Shown here: positions 23,930 to 33,300 of the stretch, piece after piece | Numbering within the stretch: position 1 is the stretch's first letter | Layout: each line of letters begins with the position of its first letter | Made by a program: the position numbers and the translations under genes | Notes under the pieces: model-generated | What the model saw: the letters and a program-made list of their open reading frames with translations, nothing else | Database searches by the model: none | Told to the model about the DNA's origin: nothing | DNA from: Ichthyophis bannanicus | Taxonomy: Eukaryota > Chordata > Amphibia > Gymnophiona > Ichthyophiidae | Direction: 5' to 3' | Length of the DNA stretch: 64,000 nucleotides | NCBI GenBank assembly: GCA_033557465.1 | Contig: JAWIIG010000038.1 | Span: forward strand, 1,116,001 to 1,180,000

Positions 23930-24475
23930 CCATTCTGTACTGCCCGTCCCTTGTCTGTTTGGCCTGCCAGAATCAGGACGTGTAGCGGTAGACCCAATCC
24001 TGATCTTGCGGGGGCTAGATGTGCCCATGGGATCAGAATTGGGTTTACCAGCCTGGACGTGCAGACCGTGCCCCGATTCTGGCCAGCCAGACGTCCTGTA
24101 CTTCCCTGGCTAGCCCAGCCTGGCTCCTGAAAGGAGCGGCAGTAGAGCGGCGTGGCGTAGCATCCTATTGCCATGCCACCGCAGCGCCGCGATTCCTGGC
24201 TGCAAAGTTGTCTTTCCGCGCAGGTTGATCCCCAATTGGGCCTGCTATGGCCAGGGTCAGTCTGCGGGGAACCCCCTGTACCCCCTCACCTTTTCTTTGG
24301 GACCAGGATCCGGCATCCCCCGACATCCAGGGGATTTATTCCACCTCCGAGGTGGAATAAGACCCCCTTTTAAATGGCTAACCCTGGACGTACAGGGCCT
24401 ACCTTGGAATCGACCCTGTATGTCCGGGGTCATGGCGCTGCCCGCCCCCTCTTGCCCACGTCCAGAGCGCCCTGC
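23930..24475 (+). repeat. Serial-hairpin repeat H3
   Basis: It has the same ordered stems as H2 and H4: a stem with arms near 23985 and 24030 ('acccaatcctgatc' against 'gatcagaattgggt'); 'ttattccacct' against 'aggtggaataa' at 24338-24361; and 'ccctggacgtacaggg' against 'ccctgtatgtccgggg' at 24383-24429. CR1 copy F begins immediately to its right, so the LINE may have inserted into this repeat. Confidence 0.7.
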
Positions 24476-27400
24476 TTCACCTTAATCAGGATGGGACCAG
24501 ACTGCTGGCATTAACCTTTAAAAAAGAGATAGAGAAGCTTTTAAACTAGAAAATAGGGGAAAGCCGACAGTCACCCAGGAGCGCATGGTTCGGACAAAGG
24601 TATCCTTGAAGGATACTACCAAAAGCAGTGAGGTTCCAAAAGGGGGTATAGTAGCCCAAATGCCCTTGAGTAAGGAGCAGACAGAGCATAAAGATTCCAA
24701 ATTACCCCTGCCTACCAATAGCCAGATTAATAAGAATAAAATACAGTCTCTAAAATGCTTGTATGCCAATGCTAGAAGTCTAAACAATAAGATGGGAGAG
24801 TTAGAATATATAGCACTAAATGAGAGGTTAGATATGATTGCACTCTCAGAGACATGGTGGAAGGAGGATAACCAGTGGGACACTGTGATACCTGGATACA
24901 AACTATATCGCAATGATAGAGCTGATCAAATTGGTGGAGGGGTTGCGCTCTATGTTAGAGAGGGCATTATGTCAGAAAGGATTAAAGTTTTGCAGGGAAC
25001 AAAATTTGCTGTAGAATCTCTATGGATTGAAATCCCATTTATGAAGGGGAAGGCGATGGCAGTGGGAGTATACTATCGACCGCCTGGCCAGAATGAACAA
25101 ATGGATGATGAAATGCTCAAAGAAATCAAGGAAGCTAACAAAAGTCACAACAGAGTAGTAATAATGGGTGATTTCAATTACCCCGGTATCGACTGGGTCA
25201 GTGTCACGGCAGGACAAGCTAAAGAGATAAAGTTTCTAGATGGAATAAATGACTGCTTCTTGGAGCAGCTGGTTCATGAACCGACCAGAGGGGAAGCCAT
25301 ACTGGACCTAATCCTTAGTGGAACACCAGATCTGGTGCAAGAAATAAGGGTGTTGGGACCACTTGGCAATAGTGATCATAGTATGATCATGTTTGATTTA
25401 ATTAGTGGAGGACAGATAGTAAAGGAATCCACAGTATTACCTTTTAACTTTCAAAAGGGAGACTATGATAGAATGAGGAATATAGTTAGGAAAAAACTAA
25501 AAGGAGCGGTTCCAAAGGTTAAAGACTTACAGCAAGCTTGGGTGTTATTTAAAAATACTATCCTCGAAGCCCAGACCAGCTGTATTCCACGCATTAAGAA
25601 GAGTGGAAGAAAGTCCAAAAAACTGCCAGCATGGTTTAAAGGTGAGGTCATAGAGGCTGTTGCTGCCAAAAAAGCAACCTTCAGGAAATGGAAAAAAGAG
25701 CCAAATGATGAAAACTGGAAACAACACAAGCACTGGAAAGTTAAATGCAAAGCATTGATAAGGCAGGCAAAGCGGGAATTTGAGAAGAAACTTGCTACGG
25801 AAGCAAAAACACAAAATAAAGACTTTTTCAAGTACATTCGTAGCAAAAGGCCTGTGAGAGAGCCAATTGGACCGTTAGATCATAGAGGGGTAAAAGGGGC
25901 AGTAAGAGGAGACAAGGCTATAGCAGAGAGACTGAATGAATTCTTTGCTTCGGTCTTTACTGAGGAAGATGTAGGGATGTTACCCATGACTGAAGTGGTA
26001 TTTAAAGGTGATACTGCAGAGGAATTGAGAGAAATATCGCTACACCGGGAAGATATATTACAACTATTTGATAAACTGAATAGTAGCAAATCACCTGGAC
26101 CGGATGGTATACATCCCAGAGTGTTGAAAGAACTGAAATATGAGATTGCAGACCGGCTATTGGTAATCTGTGAACATTCATTAAAATCATCTGTAATACC
26201 TGAAGATTGGAGGGTCGCCAACGTAACACCAATTTTTAAAAAAGGTTCCAGGGGTGACCCGGGAAATTACAGACCGGTGAGCCTGACGTCAGTACCAGGG
26301 AAAATGGTAGAAACCATCATAAAGAACAAAATTACACAACATGTAGATAGTCATGGCCTAATGGGAGACAGCCAACATGGCTTTAGACAAGGAAGATCTT
26401 GTCTTACTAATCTGATATGTTTCTTTGAAGGTGTGCATAAACAGGTAGACAAAGGTGAGTCAGTTGATATAGTGTATCTGGACTTCCAGAAAGCTTTTGA
26501 CAAGGTCCCCCATCAGAGACTTTTGGCAAAGCTAAAAAGTCATGGAATAGGAGGCAGTGTACTATTGTGGATCGGGAACTGGTTAAAAGATAGAAAGCAG
26601 AGGGTAGGGCTAAATGGCCAATATTCCCAATGGAAAAAAGTGAATAGTGGAGTACCCCAGGGATCTGTACTGGGTCCGCTACTTTTTGACATATTCATAA
26701 ATGACCTGGAAAAGGGAATAACTAGTCAGGTTATCAAATTTGCAGATGACACAAAACTGTTTAAAGTTGTTAAAACCCAAGAGGATTGTGGAAAACTGCA
26801 GGAGGATCTGGATAAATTGGAAGACTGGGCATCCAAATGGCAGATGAAATTTGATGTGGACAAATGCAAAGTTATGCACCTAGGAAAGAACAACCCACAC
26901 TATAGTTACACGATGCAAGGCTCCACATTAGAAACCACCACCCAGGAAAAGGACTTAGGAGTCATCGTGGATAACATGTTAAAACCCTCCGCCCAGTGTG
27001 CAGCGGCGGCCAAGAAAGCAAATAGAATGCTAGGTATCATAAAGAAAGGGATGGAGAATAAAACAAAGGATATTATAATGCCTCTGTATCGCTCCATGGT
27101 ACGACCGCACCTTGAATATTGTGTGCAATTCTGGTCGCCGTATCTTAAAAAGGACATAGCGTTATTAGAAAAAGTACAGAGAAGAGCCACCAAATTGGTG
27201 AAGGGGATGGAAGGCTACTCCTATGAAGAGAGGCTAAAAAGGTTAGGGCTCTTTAACCTGGAAAAGAGACGGCTGAGGGGAGATATGATAGAGGTCTATA
27301 AATTAATGAATGGAGCGGAACGGATAAACGTGGATCAATTGTTTACGCTATCAGAATATAGAAAGACTAGGGGACATGTAATGAAGCTACAGGGTAAACT

Positions 27401-27730
27401 ATTTAAGACAAATAAGAGAAAATATTTTTTCACTCAACGTGTAATCAAACTCTGGAATCTGTTACCGGAGGATGTAGTAAGGGCTGTTAGTATAGCTGGG
27501 TTTAAAAAAGGTTTGGACAAGTTCCTGGAGGAAAGGTCCATAAACCACTATTAAAAAGGGACCCAGGATATCAATGCTTGACCCAGTACAAGCATTGTGG
27601 AACCTGTGTCTTTTGGGGATATTGCTAGGTACGTAGGACCTAGATTGGCCACTGTTGGAAACAGGATACTGGGCTTGATAGACCTCGGTCTGACCCAGTA
27701 TGGCATGTCTTATGTTCTTATGTTCTTATG
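24476..27730 (+). mobile_element. CR1 LINE copy F (family B), ORF2 intact
   Basis: The copy starts inside the last 24 codons of ORF1 (HLNQDGTRLLALTFKKEI..., stop at 24547-24549), so it is 5' truncated. It then carries a complete ORF2 and a 3' UTR of about 175 bp, ending 'cagtatggcatgtcttatgttcttatgttctta' in TTATGTTC repeats. Little decay is visible. Together with inverted copy G it forms a large inverted pair. Confidence 0.95.
24585..27554 (+). CDS. CR1 ORF2p, uninterrupted: endonuclease and reverse transcriptase
   Basis: This 989-codon frame runs from ATG at 24585 to a stop at 27552-27554 with no break, about the length expected for CR1 ORF2p. An N-terminal leader of about 50 residues is followed by the AP-type endonuclease (CLYANARSLNNKMGELEY, ALSETWW, GDFNYPGIDW near residue 194, GNSDHSMI near 260). 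RT follows: YRPVSLTSVPGKM near 562, VDIVYLDFQKAFDKVPHQR near 627, SGVPQGSVLGPLLFDIF and catalytic FADD at 719-722. The CR1 thumb and C-terminal region ([18 protein letters not shown], ...FFTQRVIKLWNLLPEDV) completes it. It starts 35 bases after the ORF1 stop and in a different frame. All the usual catalytic residues I can check are present, so the protein might be active. The copy lacks a 5' UTR and most of ORF1, so it is unlikely to move on its own. Confidence 0.95.
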   Translation: MVRTKVSLKDTTKSSEVPKGGIVAQMPLSKEQTEHKDSKLPLPTNSQINKNKIQSLKCLYANARSLNNKMGELEYIALNERLDMIALSETWWKEDNQWDTVIPGYKLYRNDRADQIGGGVALYVREGIMSERIKVLQGTKFAVESLWIEIPFMKGKAMAVGVYYRPPGQNEQMDDEMLKEIKEANKSHNRVVIMGDFNYPGIDWVSVTAGQAKEIKFLDGINDCFLEQLVHEPTRGEAILDLILSGTPDLVQEIRVLGPLGNSDHSMIMFDLISGGQIVKESTVLPFNFQKGDYDRMRNIVRKKLKGAVPKVKDLQQAWVLFKNTILEAQTSCIPRIKKSGRKSKKLPAWFKGEVIEAVAAKKATFRKWKKEPNDENWKQHKHWKVKCKALIRQAKREFEKKLATEAKTQNKDFFKYIRSKRPVREPIGPLDHRGVKGAVRGDKAIAERLNEFFASVFTEEDVGMLPMTEVVFKGDTAEELREISLHREDILQLFDKLNSSKSPGPDGIHPRVLKELKYEIADRLLVICEHSLKSSVIPEDWRVANVTPIFKKGSRGDPGNYRPVSLTSVPGKMVETIIKNKITQHVDSHGLMGDSQHGFRQGRSCLTNLICFFEGVHKQVDKGESVDIVYLDFQKAFDKVPHQRLLAKLKSHGIGGSVLLWIGNWLKDRKQRVGLNGQYSQWKKVNSGVPQGSVLGPLLFDIFINDLEKGITSQVIKFADDTKLFKVVKTQEDCGKLQEDLDKLEDWASKWQMKFDVDKCKVMHLGKNNPHYSYTMQGSTLETTTQEKDLGVIVDNMLKPSAQCAAAAKKANRMLGIIKKGMENKTKDIIMPLYRSMVRPHLEYCVQFWSPYLKKDIALLEKVQRRATKLVKGMEGYSYEERLKRLGLFNLEKRRLRGDMIEVYKLMNGAERINVDQLFTLSEYRKTRGHVMKLQGKLFKTNKRKYFFTQRVIKLWNLLPEDVVRAVSIAGFKKGLDKFLEERSINHY

Positions 27731-27966
27731 CACATTTCCCCTATATGTGCAGGGAGCTTTGGTTAGGGCTGACGGTCCCGAATGTTTAGCAGGTCTGGAC
27801 GGTGTTGAGCAAGGGGCCTATGAGCTCAACCGGTGCATAATCACAATCCCTGTGAAAGCCCCACTCTTAGAACATAAGAACATAAGATATGCCATACTGG
27901 GTCAGACCAAGGTCCATCAAGTCCAGTATCCTGTTTCCAACAGTGGCCAGTCTAGGTCATACGTAC

Positions 27967-30900
27967 CTAACAGTTTCCCCAAAAGACACAGGTTCCGCAA
28001 TGTTTGTACTGGGTCAAGCATTGATATCCTGGGTCCCTTCTTAATAATGGTTTATGGACCTTTCCTCCAGGAACCTTGTCCAAACCTTTTTTAAACCCAG
28101 CTACACTAACAGTCTTTACTACATCCTCCGGTAACAAATTCCAGAGTTTGATTACACGTTGAGTGAAGAAATATTTTCTTTTATTAGTTTTAAATAGTTT
28201 ACCCTGTAGCTTCCTTGCATGTCCCCTAGTCTTTCTATATTCTGATAACGTAAACAATCGATCTACGTTTACCCGTTCCACTCCATTCATTAATTTATAG
28301 ACTTCTATCATATCTCCCCTCAGCCGTCTCTTTTCCAGGTTAAAGAGCCCTAACCTTTTTAGCCTTTCTTCATAGGAGTATCCTTCCATCCCCTTTACCA
28401 TTTTGGTGGCTCTTCTCTGAACCTTTTCTAATAACGCTATATCCTTTTTAAGATACAGCGACCAGAATTGCACACAATATTCAAGGTGTGGTCTCACCAT
28501 GGAACGATATAGAGGCATTATAATATCTTTTGTTTTATTTTCCATTCCTTTCCTTATGATACCTAGCATTCTATTTGCTCTCTTGGCTGCCGCTGCACAC
28601 TGGGCCGAGGGTTTTAACATGCTATCCACAATGACAATGACGCCTAAATCTTTTTCCTGGGTGGTGGTTCCTAATGTGGAACCTTGCATCGTGTAACCAT
28701 AGTTTGGGTTGTTCTTCCCTAGGTGCATAACCTTGCACTTGTCCACATTAAATTTCATCTGCCATTGTGATGCCCAGTCTTCCAATTTATCAAGATCCTC
28801 TTGCAATGTTCCACAATCCTCTTGGGTTTTAACAACTTTAAATAGTTTTGTGTCATCTGCAAATTTGATAACCTCACTCGTTATTCCACTTTCCAGGTCA
28901 TTTATGAATATGTCAAAAAGCAGCGGACTCAGCACAGATCCCTGGGGTACACCACTATTCACTTTTCTCCATTGGAAAAATTGGCCATTTAGCCCTACGC
29001 TCTGCTTTCTATCTTTTAACCAGTTCTTGATCCACAGTAGTACACTGCCTCCTATCCCATGACTCTTTAGTTTTGCCAAAAGTCTCTGATGAGGGACCTT
29101 GTCAAAGGCTTTCTGAAAGTCCAGATACACTATATCAACCGACTCACCTTTGTCCACCTGTTTATTCACACTTTCAAAAAAACATAATAGATTAGTAAGA
29201 CAAGATCTTCCTTGTCTAAAGCATGTTGGCTGTCTCCCATTAGGCCATGACTATCTACATGCTGAGTAATTTAATTCTTTATGATGGTTTCTACCATTTT
29301 TCCCGGTATTGATGTGAGGCTCACCGGCCTGTAGTTTCCCGGATCACACCTGGAACCCTTTTTAAAAATTGGCGTTACATTGGCGATCCTCCAGTCTTCA
29401 GGTATTACAGAAGATTTTAATGAAAATTCACAGATTACTAATAGCAGGTCTGCAATCTCATATTTCAGTTCTTTCAACACCCTTGGATGTATACCATCCG
29501 GCCCAGGTGATTTGCTACTCTTCAGTTTATCTAATAGTTGTAATACATCTTCCCGATGTATCGATATTTCCTTCAATTATTCCACACCTTTAAATACCAC
29601 TTCAGTCATGGGTAACATCCCTACATCTTCCTCAGTAAAGACTGAAGCAAAGAATTCATTCAGTCTCTCCGCTATCGCCTTGTCGCCTCTTAGTGCCCCT
29701 TTAACTCCTCTATCATCTAATGGACCAGCTGACTCTCTCACAGGTTTTTTGCTACGAATGTACTTGAAAAAATCTTTATTTTGCGTTTTTGCTTCCGCAG
29801 CAAGCTTCTTCTCAAATTCTCCCTTTGCCTGCTTTATCAATGCCTTGCATTTGACTTGCCAGTGCTTGTGCTGTTTCCAGGTTTCGTCATTTGGCTCTTT
29901 TTTCCATTTCCTGAAAGATGCTTTTTTTGGCAACAACAGCCTCTCTGACCTTCCCTTTAAACCAGGCTGGCAGTTTTTTGGACTTCCTTCCACTTTTCTT
30001 AAACTGTGTAATACAGCTGGTCTGGGCTTCCAAGATAGTATTTTTCAATAACACCCAAGCTTGATGTAAGTCTTTAACCTTTGCAACTGCTCCTTTTAGT
30101 TTTTTCTTAAATATTTTCCTCATTTTATTCATAGTCTCCCTTTCGAAAGTTAAAAGGTAGTACTGTGGATTTCCTTACTATCCCTCCTCCACTAATTAAA
30201 TCAAAGGCAATCATGCTATGATCACTATTACCAAGTGGCCCCAACACTCTTATCTCTTGCACTAGATCTGGTGTTCCACTAAGGACTAGGTCTAATATGG
30301 CTTCCCCTCTGGTTGGTTCATGAACCAGCTGCTCCAAGAAGCAGTCATTTATGTCATCTAGGAACTTTATCTCCCTAGCATGTCCTGCCGTGACACTGAC
30401 CCAGTCGATACCGGGGTAATTGAAATCACCCATTATTATTACTGCGCTGTAACGTTTGTTAGCTTCCTTGATTTCTTTGAGCATTTCATCATCCATTTGT
30501 TCATTCTGGCCAGGCGGTCGATAGTACACCCCCACTGCCATCGCCTTCCCCTTTTTACATGGAATTTCAATCCATAGAGATTCTACAGCAAATATTGTTT
30601 CCTGAAAAACTTTAATCCTTTCTGACTCAATGCCCTCTCTAACATAGAGCGCAACCCCTCCACCAATTTGATCAGCTCTATCATTACGATATAGTTTGTA
30701 TCCAGGTATCACAGTGTCCCACTGGTTGTCCTCCTTCCACCATGTCCCTGATATTCCAATTATATCTAACCTCTCATTTAGTGCTATATATTCTAACTCT
30801 CCCATCTTATTTTTTAGACTTCTAGCATTTGCATACAAGCATTTTAGAGACTGTATTTTATTCATATTAGTTTGGCTGTTGGTAGACATGGGTAATTTGG

Positions 30901-31012
30901 GATCTTTAAGCTCTGTCTGCTCCGTACTCGAGGGCATTTGGGCTACTTTACTCTTTTTTGGAACCTCTCTGCTTTTGGTAGTATCCTTCAAGGATACATT
31001 CTTCCGAACCAT
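27967..31012 (-). pseudogene. CR1 ORF2p pseudogene (copy G)
   Basis: The frame starts at 31012 (MVRKNVSLKDTTKS) and runs through the whole endonuclease to about 30125. It then changes frame near 30130, 29930-29990, 29577 and 29170-29271. The RT C-terminal part (27967-29169) contains VYLDFQKAFDKVP, SGVPQGSVLSPLLF and FADDTKLF, with a last frameshift near the normal stop that replaces the end of the protein. Overall similarity to copy F is very high, so the element is only lightly decayed. Confidence 0.9.
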
Positions 31013-31047
31013 CCGCTCTTGGGCTACTGTCGGCTTTCCCCTATTAT

Positions 31048-31985
31048 CTAGTTTAAAAGCTGCTCTATCTCCTTTTTAAAGGTTAATGCCAGCAGCCTGG
31101 ATCCATCCCGGTTAAGGTGAAGCCCATCCCTTTGGAAGAGCCCCTCCTTTCCCCAGAATGTTCCCCAGTTCCTAACAAATCCAAAACCCTCATCTCTGCA
31201 CCATTGTCTCATCCACGCATTGAGACTCCGGAGCTCTGCCTGCCTTTTGGGTCCTGCACATGGAACGGGAAGCATTTCGGAGAATGCTACCCTGGAAGTT
31301 CTGGATTTCAACATCCTACCTAAAAGCCTAAATTTAGCCTCCAGAACCTCCCTACCACATTTTCCTATGTCATTGGTACCGACATGTACCAAGACAGCAG
31401 ACTCCTCCCCAGCACTATCTAAGACCTTATCTAGGTGGCGCATGAGGTCCGCTACCTTCGCACCAGGCAGGCATGTTACCAGGCGATCCTCACGTCCACC
31501 AGCCACCCAGCTATCTACATGCCTAATGATCGAATCACCAACTGTAACGGCTGTCCTAACCCTTCCCTCATGGGCACATAGCCCTGGAGAAACTTCCTCG
31601 GTGCGAGAGGGTTTTACATCACCTGGAGGACAGGTCCTAGTTACAGGATCACTTCCTGCCACACCAGGGTGATGCTCTCCTTTCACGTGACCTCTCTCCT
31701 CCATGGCAACAGGGATGCTGCCAGACTGGAGGTGGGACTTCAGGACTATATCCCTGTAGGTCTCGTCTATGTACCTCTCTGTCTTTCTTATGCTACTCTA
31801 GCCTCTAGAGAACGGACTTGTTCCCTGGGAGCAAAGAGCTCTTTGCACCTAGTGCACACGTAAGACCTCTCACCAACTGGGAGAAAATCATACATGTGAC
31901 ACTCAATGCAAAAGACTGGAAAGCCCCCATCTCGCTGCTGGACTGCTGTCTGTATCTTAGTTTTAAGTTTTTGTTTAGATCTTTA
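31048..31985 (-). pseudogene. CR1 ORF1p: zinc-binding N-terminus and SGNH-type esterase domain
   Basis: The esterase part is open from 31704 to 31048 (218 codons). It shows the SGNH-hydrolase blocks VTVGDSIIRHVDSW (nucleophile Ser block), LVHVGTNDIGK, and DGLHLNRDGSRLL (catalytic Asp/His block). CR1 ORF1 proteins of this type are thought to help membrane or RNP handling; the role is family knowledge, not shown here. Upstream, at about 31900-31810, an in-phase stretch has two CxxC pairs (FCIECH and VCTRCKELF), consistent with a small zinc-binding domain. A stop/frameshift near 31800 separates it from the esterase part, so the gene is broken in this copy. Confidence 0.8.
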
Positions 31986-32299
31986 AGTTCTTTACTTCCT
32001 AAGGGTTGCTATGGATATTTATACTAATAAAACTGTACCTAATACCATTGTTCACCTAAAGCTTAATTAATCTTAGGTCCTTAGTGTATGGCTGATTTTG
32101 GGTAACGAGCTTCACCTGAGAGCACCCCCTGTCTTTTAAAATGTGTAAGTACCTATAAAGCTACGATTATCCCAGGGGTGAGTGGTTGTGGGGAGGGAGG
32201 GAGGAAAATAACACTTATTAAAAGAGGGCTGCTACACAGTACCCTGTCCTGTACTGCTGAGGTAAGCTATATTCTTATTTGATTTTAAATTTTAAATTA

Positions 32300-32830
32300 T
32301 AGCTCTTTGCTGCTGCTAGGCTCTAACTTATTATGAAATTTAAACTACAAGCTCTCTGCTGGGTTCTAAATTATATGGGTATATAAGAAATGTTAAATAA
32401 AAATAAAAATAAAAAAATAAATTTAACCAGAAAGCTCTGTTCTGTGTTTTAAATTTAAACTAAAAGTACTTTGCTGATACAAGGCCCTGAGTGACTATTA
32501 AATTTAAACTGCAAGCTCTCTGCTGGGTATGATATGTAACCAGAAAGTTCTCTTCTGTGTTTTAAATTTAAACCAAAAGTACTTTGCTGATACTAGGCCC
32601 TCAGTGACTATTAAATTTAAACTACGAGCTCTCTGCTGGGTTCCAAATTAAACCAGAAAGCTCTCTTCTGTGTTTTAAATTTAAACTAAAAGTACTTTGC
32701 TGATACAAGGCCCTGAGTGACTATTAAATTTAAACTACAAGCTCTCTGCTGGGTATGATATGTAACCAGAAAGTTCTCTTCTGTGTTTTAAATTTAAACT
32801 TAAACTGCTGCTACTAGGCCCTGGCTGATT
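32300..32830. repeat. 113-bp tandem repeat array
   Basis: The landmark 'ccagaaag(c/t)tct(c/g)ttctgtg' starts at 32428, 32541, 32654 and 32767, an exact 113-bp period. 'gagctctctgctggg'-type landmarks also repeat every 113 bp (32515, 32628, 32741), with an extra earlier unit at 32351 that carries about 50 bp of A-rich insertion. Alternate units look more alike (the 'gtatgatatgtaacc' variant against the 'gttccaaattaaacc' variant), suggesting a higher-order 226-bp duplication. It lies just outside the 5' end of CR1 copy G. Confidence 0.9.
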
Positions 32831-33300
32831 TAACAAAAAATAGTGGGTTCACAGATTAGCTTTAATACAAAGAATTCCTTACAGAAAATTCCCAGAAGTA
32901 TATACTCACAATTGCAGATCTCTCTCCAGAAGTAACAGTCCCCTTTTGTAGTCCTGCATCGACCCTGCATCAGAAAATGAAAGGCCTGTAGTTGATGAAA
33001 ATTTTTTAGACCCGAAACGTGCCACGTCGTAAATTCTGGTTTCTGTGGTGATTGTGAGCTCTGGGCGAACCGCAGCTAAGTGATATAGCTTTGTTAAACT
33101 GTTTACTTTCTCAAATGATTAAAATGGAGTAATCACAGTGAGAGGGTGATTTTGATTCCCCCTACTTTTGGTGAGCTGTACTCCGACAAAAAGATAGAGG
33201 GTCTTTTCACTATTCTTTTCAGAGTTAATTTTTTGGATGTAAGAATAACAGAAACACAAGAATACTCAATTTAACTATTTACATTTCAGTGAGTAGTAGA
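32831..33300. other. No gene recognised
   Basis: Between the tandem array and the L2-type LINE. It includes the motif 'gacccgaaacgtgccacgtc' near 33010, similar in style to 'catgtttcggctacagtctt' at 46524 and 'ccgtgtttcggcaaaacctt' at 54446. These are probably fragments of a dispersed repeat. Confidence 0.35.

Larger units (their letters stand above)
27871..31985 (-). mobile_element. CR1 LINE copy G (family B), with ORF1 and ORF2
   Basis: On the minus strand, this is the same family as copy F, with its 3' terminus at 27871 (reverse complement of the TTATGTTC tail) and its body increasing in coordinate. It keeps an ORF1 that F lacks, and its 5' part extends at least to about 31985. The tandem array at 32300-32830 and sequence to about 33000 may be its 5' UTR. 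ORF2 has a few indels. Confidence 0.9.

Noticed and set aside
24585..27554. A domesticated host gene derived from CR1
   Set aside because: It is followed by a normal CR1 3' end and preceded by the end of ORF1, as in a recent insertion; there are no introns or other signs of host use.
32428..32800. A CRISPR-like array
   Set aside because: The 113-bp unit is repeated as a whole without unique spacers, and the sequence is vertebrate.
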